From the NCBI GenBank assembly GCA_948567375.1, contig OX419755.1:77708931-77772930 (forward strand): a stretch of 64,000 nt of DNA, in the 5' to 3' direction. The notes under the pieces were generated by a model. It did not search any database, was not told the DNA's origin, and worked only from the letters and a program-made list of their open reading frames with translations. Source of the DNA: Lunularia cruciata. Lineage: Eukaryota; Streptophyta; Marchantiopsida; Lunulariales; Lunulariaceae. This document shows positions 25,101 through 35,241 of the stretch, piece by piece; the first letter of the stretch is position 1; every line of letters begins with the position of its first letter. Position numbers and translations under genes: made by a program.

Positions 25101-26281
25101 CGAGACACGGTGCTTCCGTGATTCAAATCCGACAAAGCACATATTGGTTCTTCAGTACTCTGCGTGTACTTCACATTTCCAACTTTATGCACGACGAAAA
25201 GAGGGAGTTGTCGAGCTTATGTCTTCTCTCTGCGAGCTATTTACTTTCTTTTCAAGCGTTGCATTCTTGTCGTACAAGTTCCTGTGTCACTCGCTACAGA
25301 CTCCAGGCCTTAGAGTTAGAGTTTGTCCTGCGAGAAATAAGGGGCCCGTCATCCGTCCTTGGGTACATTCTTGAACTGGAGCTGGTGAAGAATGAGAAAA
25401 GTGATCTAGAGATATTTTTGCCTGGGACACATACACCGAATGTTGTTACGGCTTCCCCTTCCATTAGGTCCTTAGTGTGTGTCGTGGAGCTGGGACAAGA
25501 ATGCACCGAGTCGCATACCTTCTTCTCGAGTAGAGTGTGAAACTAAGTGGAATGGAAACATATATCGATTTAAACCCAGGTCACAACCCAGCTTGCGCCT
25601 TGCTTTACATTGTGCACAAATAATATTTCGCAGTGGCTGTAAACAGATTGGAGTAACTCAGGGAACTTGCGTTTGTCGATAAGCGAGTGTATGGAAGGAA
25701 GAGAGTCAGAAGAATAGGATGAAAAGGACGGAAAAGTCATTAGCTGCAATCCCACCCACCTGGTAAGTGGGCTCAGCTGCAGTGCAGAGGGTGTCCATGG
25801 ACCCCATCTGAGTACGGCTGTGGTAGTAGGTGGGTTGAAGCTGTGTGTGCGTGTGTCTGAGAGAAGTGGACCCCACAGTAACATACATTGTAGAGTTGAG
25901 TTGAGAAGAATGGGGGTAGAGCATTCAATGCTGAAAGATTTGGTTTTGTTTGTTGGGGCCTGTCAGTTGCAGGAGCGTTGGGTTGGAGGGGACAATAAGT
26001 CATGACAATTACAGACGATGTTCAATGGATGGTTCGATCTCTGCTACTTTTAGGCTGCTAGTCAGTGGGGCGCCACTCACACTAGCGGGCTGCATGCGGA
26101 CCCAATATCGTACCAGTGGCCAAAACGACAAGCGAGCGAGGCTCAGGAAGCAAGCAACCCTGGATTCTCACGAGATGTCTACCTTCAACAGCCCACAGAA
26201 GAACAGCCAAGAGTTCTTTCATAAGAATGTATACGGGAGACACTCATCGGGAGGTCGCCGAGGAACTCCTCCCTTGTTCCT
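22186..26281. other. Intergenic, including the probable 3' UTR of the MINDY gene; no gene recognised
   Basis: Mixed-composition sequence. Open frames up to 140 codons (for example 25118-25540) show no domain, no consistent splice partners and no homology I recognise. The only structure noted is the tandem duplication at 24041-24160. A non-coding transcript or a poorly conserved gene cannot be excluded. Confidence 0.4.
24041..24160. repeat. 60-bp tandem duplication
   Basis: Units 24041-24100 and 24101-24160 begin TCATCGTACTTGGAGC and TCGTCGTACTCGGAGC. They share TCCGGACG and AACACGACCTC, with about 10 differences. The period of 60 would preserve a reading frame, but no gene is recognised around it. 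Confidence 0.8.
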
Positions 26282-26293
26282 ATTGTCACTTAA

Positions 26294-26398
26294 CTTATTG
26301 CCATGGGGCTTAGCCCCATGTTAGCTTTTTTGTCTCTCCCTTGTACGGCTTGATGGGGTCTTCCCATCCTTCGTTTTACCTACGCGGTCGCCTTCTTG
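26294..26398 (-). mobile_element. SINE-like repeat, copy 1, with 12-bp target duplication
   Basis: The core contains GTACGGCTTGATGGGGTCTT and CTACGCGGTCGCC and is shared with 35099-35228 and about 37970-38080. It is flanked by a perfect 12-bp duplication, ATTGTCACTTAA (26282-26293 and 26399-26410), the usual trace of retroposition. It holds two hairpins: CATGGGGCT/AGCCCCATG (26302-26320, one-base loop) and GATGGG/CCCATC (26352-26368). Copy 4 (29299-29406) is in the opposite orientation. I assign the minus strand arbitrarily; the true sense strand is unknown. It is about 105 bp, too short to code. Confidence 0.7.
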
Positions 26399-26410
26399 AT
26401 TGTCACTTAA

Positions 26411-28618
26411 AGGTACTGTAGAAGAGAAAACGTGAAGGTCCTGTAGAAGCAATTGACTATTTCTTTCTATGGCATGGGGATGATCAGTTTCTGGTACCCT
26501 CTCGTTCCACTCATTTCAACTGAGACCAAAACATTTACCGTAGCCCCATTTTGTTTGAATTTGTAAGCTTGTCTCACTGTGACTACTGTGGAGGAAACAG
26601 TAGGCGGAAGTGAGTGTGAAGAGGTGCTGTTTAGAGTTTTCGGTACTATGCGTGCTATAGTTCCGCTCATTGCACTCCTTGTCAAATTGAAATCCGACTC
26701 TATCCTTATACATGGACTTGCTTTTCTAGCTTCTTCAATCAACAAAGACTTCAGCAACATGACCACTTTGCACTTCTTCTGATCACAGATCAAGGAAGTG
26801 CTTTATCATCACCTGCCATAAAACTCATCTCTAGGGTTGCAGTGCCATAAGACTGACATCCCTTGTCCAAATTTCTTTAAAGGGTGGAACTTGGAAGGTG
26901 AAGGTACCTTTGACCAAAAGCAATCCTCCCTACTGCGGATACTCATGATGCACACTCTCCTCGCACGCTTGGTCAAAATTTTTGATGACAAATCTCTGCT
27001 CTAATGATGGACCCGGTCAACAGCTGGCTGGTATTAATCATAGCTATCTACTGTATAAGAAGCAACAAACCTTTGCAAGTAGCGAATCCAATGAGACCCG
27101 AATCGAATGGCCTCAATTTCAAAGTTCTGGAATTACTGCTCTCGATCTCCAAATGTTTAGCACCCTATTTTTGTATGCAACGGTCCCCAAAACTGGGTGG
27201 ATTTCACCATAAACGCATCGTCTGTATTGTCAACCAGTAATGTGATGGCCTCACAGCAATCTTGTGACCGACTGACTGCACTCTTGGCAAAGAGACCAAG
27301 CTCCTCTGTCAGGAGCAAATGTTTTCTTAACTACAGTAGGGTAAGGAGTGTAGCCTTCTAATCATCACTCTAATCATGTTTACTCATTAATGCCGTACTT
27401 TATTAGGCCCCAACCCTAAGCTCACGTTTCTTCCTTTCTTCGTTGACGGAGTTGAATTGTCCCGAAAGTCCGTCCCTTCATGAGACTACCGAATACGGCG
27501 GTGCGTACTGTACTTTTCGGAGTCACCGGTCGTATTCTATTATAGTAGTGGCTACTTGTATACCGGAGCTTCAAAATAGGAATGTGGTCGAAATTGTCAA
27601 TGAGTTAGTAGGAATCTTGGACCGATAGTATTATTCTGAACGAAAAAAAGTGTGGAGATTATTTCACTGATCTCTTGACTTGATAAATTGTTCTTCAGTG
27701 GAAGAAAGAGAATATGTAGTGCTAAAGTACCAAAATTTTATTCCAGTAAAGAAAGAACATCTTAATGATATAGCAATCCTATTATTACACATGTCTTCTA
27801 TTTGTATCAATGCTCACGGGCTATTTCCTTTCTAATCTCAAACAAGGTACCCCAGGGTTCAAGAGAGGGAACACATTTGAAGACCTTCTATATATCGACA
27901 ACTAATGCTGAACAACAAACCTAGCTTACCACCATACAATTATCCACAGTAAAATTTCTTTCTTGAATCAATTCATCTCACGCATATTTGAAAGGATTTC
28001 CATAAATAAACAACATCCCACTAGCTCATTGTTTACAGATCATCATTTCCAAAGCTTTTTTTATCAATGTATCGTTCAACGCTCACCTGAAATTTGTATC
28101 CTATGAAGAAGAAACTAAATTCACTAGTAATTATCTACTTTTGACATCTTTTGTCTCACTTTGAATTTTCCAGAATAGATATTTTGAAGATCCTCTCAAA
28201 TTACATGGGAGGTCACATCTTCTTCTTTGTATTTCTTGTCGGAGTTCACATACTATATAGCGGCCGAGAAATTAATCATAATTTACTAAGAGGTGTATAC
28301 TCTTCACATCCACGTCTTGCAATACCCATGTAGAAAGAAGAAAGAGCAACATGTGGCTGTAGCAAATTTGACAGGAACTCGTGGTAAACATGCCCTCTAA
28401 TCTGTCTTGGTTCAGATTAGATTACCGTAAGTACTGTAACGTCGTAACCTGCTATCCTCACGAATCTGGAGTCGTTCGTTCTGAGCTGGACTGTTATGAG
28501 ACTTCCGCCAGTCACATTTAGGATTTACGGATTGGCGTGGCTTCAGGATGTTAGTCGAATCGAGGATTTCAGCTTACGTACAGGATAAGTACTGCTGATC
28601 ACTGTTGCCGTCCCAAAT
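26411..28618. other. Intergenic, no gene recognised
   Basis: No domain, RNA gene or mobile element recognised. Open frames are at most 108 codons with random-looking composition. Confidence 0.4.
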
Positions 28619-28722
28619 GTAGGTAACATAGTTTTGCAAGTTTGATGTAGGTAACATAGTTTTGCAAGTGTCTAACAGTTATCCATGTGTTATCCATAGT
28701 GTTTAACAGTTATCCATGATGT
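28619..28722. repeat. Short tandem repeats (GTAGGTAACATAGTTTTGCAAG x2; AACAGTTATCCATG x2)
   Basis: Two direct copies of a 22-bp unit with about 8 bp between them are followed by two copies of AACAGTTATCCATG around a partial third. They mark the 5' edge of the LINE endonuclease relic at 28740-29071. Confidence 0.7.
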
Positions 28723-28739
28723 TATTAGAGATATAATGT

Positions 28740-29071
28740 TTGTTATGACATGAGAGAATTGATGTTTGGTATGGAAGAAACATTTGTATATTTTGTAGAT
28801 GACAAGTGATAGGGTATATTTATACTTGGTCCAAGATGATCAAGTGAGAATAACAAATATCATGGTCGCGGATCCTATGTGAAATATAGTTTTGGAAGGA
28901 GTGATTATCCATCTCCTTGGATGTGCAGTAGCAAATCACAAGATTTTCAAATATAGGGGCATGCATCAAGGTCACCTCTTTGTTCCTCTAGCCTCGGAAT
29001 TATATGGAATGATGAACATGACGTTTGATACATTGGTCAAGGAATGTGTGAGAGCTTATCATGTAAGGTAA
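28740..29071 (+). pseudogene. Relic of a LINE C-terminal restriction-like endonuclease region
   Basis: A plus-strand frame reads NIMVADPM, one TGA, then continues as VANHKIFKYRGMHQ, HLFVPLASELYG and DTLVKECVRAYHVR to a stop at 29069-29071. The arrangement 'V-x-DPTR ... K-Y ... F-x-PLA-x-E-x-YG' resembles the end of restriction-like-endonuclease LINE polyproteins. It would be the part missing from the LINE at 11.43-13.56 kb. Only about 100 codons remain and the upstream part is scrambled. The assignment rests on motif memory. Confidence 0.4.
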
Positions 29072-29298
29072 TGGGGTACCACTTTTTCTCTCATACTTTA
29101 TAATATATTTTAGATTGCGATTGTCCATTGCTCTACATAATGCAATGGTTGGTGTAATCCCTACGAGAACAATTACACAAGGTGATGCTTCTTTGGAACA
29201 AGTTGCAATTCGTTAGGAAAAATGTCACTTGAACATCTGCTCTTTGGAACTTTGGGAGATTCCCATCCGGGAGCAGATTCTTGAGAGAGGTCACTTTC

Positions 29299-29406
29299 GA
29301 AAGAAAATGAAAACCGCATCCGCGAATGGAAACAAGAAAGATGGGAAAACCCCATCAAGCCCACACAATGAAAAGACAAAAGGGGGTAAAATGGGGCGAA
29401 TCCCCT
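29299..29406 (+). mobile_element. SINE-like repeat, copy 4 (diverged, opposite orientation)
   Basis: The reading AAACCGCATCCGCGAATGG, AGATGGGAAAACCCCATCAAGCC, AAAAGACAAAAGGGGGTAAAATGGGGC matches the reverse complement of copies 1-3 over about 100 bp. The central hairpin (GATGGG/CCCATC) is kept. No clear target duplication is visible, so it is older or its ends are mis-set. Confidence 0.5.
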
Positions 29407-29829
29407 GTAGAAAATTCCTAACTCAATTTGTACCAGTTCTCTATTTGGTACAGTAAACGAGATAGAATTTCCAGTCCAGAAAGTTTGATGTTTATTGGTT
29501 TGACGGGAGATGACCAATTTTTCAACGTGACCATGCAGATTCGTCGCTTTAACTTGACGAACATTTGAAGGTTGATTCGATTTTCTGATCAGACTTTAAT
29601 GTGCACTGTACTGCAGCATATGCTTTGAATCCCCATGCACAGTCGTTTGTTTGAGAGCGCAATTGCCTTGATTTTGGGCAGTGAGGCCATAGAGTTATTC
29701 TAATCTGGAGTATAGAAAGTAAATATTATGAATTGTACAGTAGTATACTTGTTCTTTTGGTTCTTGCATGGATTCCCCATTGACCGTTCAGTCACATGTG
29801 TCGTTTCTGGACATCTTCAAGGCCCGCCT

Positions 29830-30045
29830 GAAGAAATTTGTCACCTAACTTTTGCTCCCTGCTTCAATCTATTCACCACTCTCGTGTTTGGCTGATCTTG
29901 ATTGAAGAAATGTGTCACCTAACTTTTGCTCCCAGCTTGAGTGCACTCGCCACTCTCGTGTTTTGCTGATCTTGAAGAAATGTGTCACCTAACTCCTGCT
30001 CCCTGCGTCAATGTATTCGCCACTCTCGTGTTTGGCCTATCTTGC
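29830..30045. repeat. Three tandem copies of a ~72-bp unit
   Basis: Units start at 29830, 29904 and 29974 with GAAGAAATKTGTCACCTAACT. Each contains CACTCTCGTGTTT about 45 bp later. Divergence between units is about 10-15%. No coding frame is maintained. Confidence 0.85.
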
Positions 30046-30170
30046 TGTATGTAAAAGCGCCGAGTTTTGAGTGTTTTGGGAGTAGAGCAGTAGTATGTAA
30101 TAGACTCACAACAGCCACATTCACTGAAAGATTATTACATTACCGATACTCTTCATTAGGGTATGAACCG

Positions 30171-30228
30171 ATGCATAGTAATCATCTCTCTTGTATGAAC
30201 CGATACAAGAGAGATGATTACTGTGCAT
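30171..30228. repeat. Near-perfect 26-bp stem hairpin with 6-nt loop
   Basis: ATGCATAGTAATCATCTCTC... (30171-30196), loop GAACCG, and its complement (30203-30228) pair over 26 bp with one mismatch. GTATGAACCGAT occurs at the foot and again across the loop, suggesting the hairpin arose by template-switch copying. It is shorter than a typical plant pre-miRNA. Confidence 0.8.
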
Positions 30229-31981
30229 TTCTGCAAAAAGTCCTGGTCTACTTTTGAACTTCTCTAACCTCACTTGGCATTAACACGACCGATTAGGATT
30301 CGCCGCTTTTCACGATCTAGAAGAGCTGACAGTGTTTGCAAATCTTTAACTTGAAGGGAGTGTTGTGAATACGATTTGAGTTTTCGTAATACAACTCCTC
30401 GTGGCAAGGATTTCCTGGCCTGATGAGTGCGGCATAGCTTCCTCATCATCGCAAAACTTCTGAAATTAACCTAAACCTAGAAGGAGTTGAGGATCCCCGA
30501 CGTTAATTACGGCGTCGTTACAGCAGTAGACAGAGGCTTCAGAACAAAGCTGCAGCTCAAAAGCACGCATGTGGTTTTGATGACTCTGGATGCATTATAG
30601 TTTATAGCAAGTACGGCAATAGATTCTGTAGCCAATCCTTGACAGGCAATGTGGAAACCCTGAAGACACGGAGCTTTTGGAGTGATGGCTGATATGAACT
30701 GGACTTACTGGCGGGAAGTATTCTTGGCTGATACTGCTGCAAGGTGTCACGCAATCTATGTTGTGGGTTCAAGCGACGAAGTAACAGGAGATGGGTACGT
30801 TCATTAGTTCCACGAACAGTTAATTCCATTGGAAGCCCTGCATTTCTCACCGGTCAGAGTAGAAATTCGACTGGTTTCCCCATCCATTGCACATCGCTTT
30901 TGCATTAATATCTCCCGTCACGTCTTGATTCGCCTCATTTTTTTGGATCAACGATGTCACAGGAGACGGGTTCATGTCCGGAGATCAATTTGTTCTCTGA
31001 AACTCGTACGTCACCCTATGCGGGAGTCTTTTGCTTACTACTTTAGGAGAAGATCTGACAAAGCCCTACAAGTTCCCGCGCAGGAAAGCACAGCAGCGAT
31101 GTACGTCCTGTTATAGCTTGCGTTCGGTAGATTTGCGCGTGGACGAAAAACTTGGTTGTGTCCTTCAATTCCGAGACGAGTGAATTAAGAATCATTGATG
31201 ATGGTTGCGCTCACGCACATATCACCTGCAGTCGTTCCGTTGGGCTTTACTCGAACACCAGCAACGCGTTTTTTAGAGTTGGACCACATCTCCGCGGCTC
31301 GAACCAGCCGTGTGCTTAAGTAGGGCAGCACTGTTAGTCAAGAATCTTCTTTTGCGGTTCAAAAGGCTTGAGGCACAAGTGCTGGATAGAGCGAGAACAA
31401 ATTACTTACCACCAGAATTTCTTCCTATCAGAAGAAAAGCGCCAATTGAATGATAAAAATCACTGTGACTACTATGTTACTGTTTCTAGCATGTGAAGGG
31501 GTCAGACAAGGATGAGGAGTCTGGATAGTAAGTGGCGATGGTAAAACATGATACAAAAGATACAGGAGAAAGGGGAGTCGGAGTGAAACTCCAGTCAGAG
31601 GTTGAAAACTCAAAAGTAGAGAGAACGAAAAGCCTGCAAAAAGTATCCCTACAGAGGTGAGCTTTCATTGACCATAACAGATGCAATTCCCAGTTGCGGG
31701 AATTATTTGCTTATTCCTATGTCACAGAAGCGAGTTCCTCGCATGCCTGGTCGCCCGCACTCCATCATCCTTGCCTTGCCCCATCTCCGTCTTCCACCTC
31801 AGCCTCAACCTCTCACAACACTACTTATTTAGGAGATCCAATATAAACAAATTGCTATTCTATGAGCTGAGGGCCTGCACCTTCAATGCGGCGCAGCCTC
31901 AATTTCTGTCCATTTGCGAGTGCAAATAATCCCTGTGCCGGAAGAATTTTAGATGCTAGTGCTAGAAGAACTACTAAAATT
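30229..31981. other. Intergenic and probable 3' UTR of the cysteine-rich protein gene
   Basis: No gene recognised. The right-hand part lies directly downstream (minus strand) of the stop codon at 31982-31984 and probably includes its 3' UTR. Open frames (30829-31116, 31681-31929) lack recognisable features. Confidence 0.4.
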
Positions 31982-33823
31982 TCAAATTCCACACTCTTTA
32001 CAGTTACAGGCGACTGGAACAAATTTACAGAAGCCGAAGGGCTGTACGTTACAGTTGATGCTGTAGCAGCATGGCAGACCCGTTTTACAAAAGGTTTTCG
32101 CTTCGTCGCAGCATTTGCAGAACGCGCAGCCAAGAAACTCTCCTAGCTTCCGGCGGCTGCTGTTCGCAAACTGGAGATGAGACTCGGGCTCCGGGAACAA
32201 CTCAATCAGCGTCCCATTCGTTGTCCGGAACAAGTTCTTCTCATCCACGGGGCTTGAATCCGGATCAAATTTCTCATCCTCCTGCGGCGCACAACGAATT
32301 ATCATCAGAAGTAGGAGTATTAGAGTCCAAACATATTTACAGTACACGTGAAACAAGCAATGTCAAGCCTGCGACGATCTTCCACAGACCCAGGTTGGTG
32401 GGGGCGACCACTGTTCAACAAATCAGACCCGTTGCACTAAAGTTGACACAGTGGACGATGCTTCCCACATTACAAGGATCACGCAGACTTTTAGGAAGAC
32501 AGAAACGGTGAGGAAGTTCCTTGCAAGCATTCTTACTTGACGGGATAGTTCACAAAGAGAATCCTTTTAATCCTTTCGAGTGAAAATTTGAGTCGACCTA
32601 GACCTGAAATTGCTACACCTGAGGGCTCCAGGAGCACCCCTGCACACGCGGGGATAGGAGGTGAAAAAACTATAAGGCTACAACCATTCTGAAGTTAGTG
32701 GGGATGGATGAGCTAGTTAGATGGTAATTCAAGCTGCGGGAACCCACAGTAAGATCACGGCCACTTCACCAGCTCCTTGAGCACTTTCTTCATATTAGTT
32801 CGATGTCTGTGCTGTGAAGGTGCACTCTGGAAAGAAGGGGGAGGGCCCAGTCTGTCGAATGATCGACAGCCTCAACTACACTGAAGCATGCGGTGCAGCC
32901 TCCTACCCATGTACAAATTCCCCAAATGCTGTAATACTTCCCACGGGGCCATCTCAAAAAGAGAAAGATATTCAGATATCCGCTACAACCTCGGTACTGG
33001 TTGTGAAATAGTCCAGAAAGGAAGTCGCCAAGAGGTGACCTTGACTACATCGAACATGGTTTGAATTCCCGGGCATGGATGGGGTGCATGTCTCGCAGAA
33101 GTCGCAGGATTCCATGCAGCGGGCTAGACTACGATGCCGACATGACGAGCTCGGGATAACAAGTGGGGAGCAATTGGGACAAAAATGCTGAACGCGCTAA
33201 ATGTGGAGGTTACTCAGGGAATAGTACTTATTCAAAAGTACATTACCAGGAAGTCAGGGCATAGTACGAGGTCAACGACACTGCAAATTTGGTGTGCAGC
33301 AGTACGAGAAGCAATACAAAAATATGTAAGATTGTTCACCGAACGCAAACGGAGCTCGCAACGCCGCCATGCCCAAGAAAAGCCTTCAGAGCTTGTTAAG
33401 CAGCAAGGGAACGGCGTTAGGCACCAACTAACCTTTGAATGTCTCAATTCGATACCGTGCACCTGCTGACCTGCATCGTCCACAACCAATACCATTCATT
33501 CTTCATCAGACATCACACCCAGTTCTCCAACTTCCAAATTCGAAACGAAAATAAAATATAAAGAAGTGAATGCTATGGAAAGCCCGACAGCTGCTCCAGA
33601 CACAATGCCAACATGCCCGAAGAAAGTTCCCGGCGTGCAAACCCTCAGTACTCTTTTATCCATGGTCATATCCGCTTCATTTCAAATCCACACTACAGAA
33701 AACATCATTACCAACTTAAGTCCAACTCCGAGAGAGATGATGAGCCGAGCGGGGCATAGACTTACAGGCGAATAAGAAGCAGAGAGAGACCGCGCATAGC
33801 AGCAGCAGTCGACGTTGCGCCAT
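31982..33823 (-). CDS. Secreted cysteine-rich protein with RRKL site, three exons
   Basis: Model: exon 1 33766-33823, exon 2 33433-33470, exon 3 31982-32281 (all minus), 131 residues. Exon 1 encodes an ideal signal peptide (MAQRRLLLLCAVSLCFLFA) and ends at a GTAAGT donor in phase 1. Exon 2 is 38 nt with acceptor GATGCAG and donor AAAG|GTTAGT, leaving phase 0. Exon 3 opens after CCGCAG. An acidic spacer (EDEKFDPDSSPVDEK) leads to SSRRKLGEF, then a 12-cysteine tail with CCYSINC, PFGFC and NCKEC. Plant genomes carry a family ending similarly (CCY-x-I-x-C, PFGFC, T-C-x-C), function unknown to me. RRxL resembles the subtilase (S1P) site of RALF precursors, so cleavage to a peptide of about 50 residues is plausible but inferred. 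The long frame upstream of exon 3 has no ATG, which argues for splicing. Confidence 0.8.
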
Positions 33824-34270
33824 TACAAACCTCGCGAAATTCTAAGAAGCCTGCTTTTCCGGTGAAACTCCCAGACGCGCCACAGACCGCAGAGACCAGA
33901 GACCAGCCCAATGCCCCAAATTTCGATCGTTTCAGAAACAGAACTGCAAAATGCCACCACCCGCAAAAGGCAGAGCAGAAACGAATCGACGCAGAACTCG
34001 AAACAAACCTCAGAGCAGCAAATGGTCTCTTCTGTCACGCAAGCTCTCTAACTGAGTATCTCTATGAGAAATCGGCCAAGTAGCGGCAGCGGCAGAAGAG
34101 TGAGGGCAGAGAACAGGTGCGGTTGTTGTGCCGCATCTGCAGCGAAAGTGTCCGCGGTTGTGGAGGGAGGGAAAGCCCTCACTCACTCACTCCTACTGAC
34201 TGAAGAGAGAGGAGACAGAAGAACAGCAGACAGGCAGTGAGTGAGCGAGTGACAACAACAGAGTAATCCC
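33824..34270 (-). promoter_or_regulatory. Probable 5' UTR and promoter of the cysteine-rich protein gene
   Basis: GC-richer sequence immediately upstream of the ATG at 33823. It contains short direct repeats of CTCACTCACTCACTCC type near 34180-34200 and GAGTGAGCGAGTG near 34240. No TATA box is evident. The start codon context on the minus strand is GGTTTGTAATGG. Confidence 0.4.
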
Positions 34271-35085
34271 AGACTACAGAACAGACAGACACGCAGACAC
34301 AAGGAATAGGAAGGAAACTACAAAGAAAATAGAAGGTGGTAAATGTTCTTTCGGATGCCTCGAAATGGTATATTCATGACCCCAGCCTGTTCTTGTAACA
34401 TTTACGGGGCGTGGGACCCGCTGCCTGTGTGACTGACTGACTGCCATTACGGGCGGTCCGTCCACTGCGCCGTCCACGCAATCGCTCCATCCCAGTTCTA
34501 CTGTGCTGTACGTAGTCGAACGGTCCCCACCGCGATCAAGTCGACCACGTTGCGGAACGGAGAGTACATCAACACTCGAGCTCTTCACTTGCTCTCACAC
34601 ACTAATCCTAAAGGTTTACTGAAACTTAGTTAGCTTTACGGCCAGTCCTCGACGCCTGAGAAACCCAAGGGAATCAATCACCCGTCATTATCTCCAAGAC
34701 CTTTTGTTTCGTCTACTGTATCAACATCACACGTACCACAAAAGACAGCACCCGTGATATCAATTAATCTACACTTTAATCCATATTATCGTCACATGCG
34801 ATGCCTTTCGTCACATGCGGTCCCGTTCAAGCGCCACCGCCGAGTGGGACCACAACTCACTCGATAGGATAACCTGACTCATTCAGGGTGTCAACCACAC
34901 CAATCCAGTGGCAGAAACTCAAAGGGGAACTTGTTTCCGGCCCCCGGGAAGGAAAGCAAGTCCGGTAAGGGAAAGGTAAGCCTATCGGCAACTCCTTGTT
35001 TAGCTAAATATAGGCACACTCTCCTTTACTAAACTAGAACCTTAAGACGCTTTGTTTACCATAAGATTTGTGATCTGCAATTCTA
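34271..35085. other. Intergenic, no gene recognised
   Basis: Mixed-composition sequence without a recognisable gene, RNA or repeat. It ends at the target duplication of the SINE-like copy 2. Confidence 0.4.
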
Positions 35086-35098
35086 CATCATTCTCACT

Positions 35099-35228
35099 AG
35101 GGCAGATTTCTCACATAGACTCTATTGGAGCTTAGGCCCATGTTACCTTTTTTTGTCTCTCCCTTGTACGGCTTGATGGGGTCTTCCCCTCCTTCGTTTT
35201 TCCTACGCGGTCGCCTTTCTTCTCTCTT
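35099..35228 (-). mobile_element. SINE-like repeat, copy 2, with 13-bp target duplication
   Basis: Same core as copy 1 (TTGTACGGCTTGATGGGGTC, CCTACGCGGTCGCC). It is flanked by a perfect 13-bp duplication, CATCATTCTCACT (35086-35098 and 35229-35241). The first hairpin is disrupted here (GCTTAGGCCCATG), and the second is kept as GGGG/CCCC. Length is about 130 bp. Strand is assigned by analogy only. Confidence 0.72.
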
Positions 35229-35241
35229 CATCATTCTCACT

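Noticed and set aside
29830-30045. CRISPR-like array
   Set aside because: Three contiguous tandem copies with no spacers in a plant genome; ordinary tandem duplication.
32282-32356. N-terminal extension of the Cys-rich ORF (VWTLILLLLMII) as a signal peptide
   Set aside because: It would begin at TTG with an in-frame stop just upstream. The spliced signal-peptide exon at 33766-33823 fits in phase and has strong splice sites.
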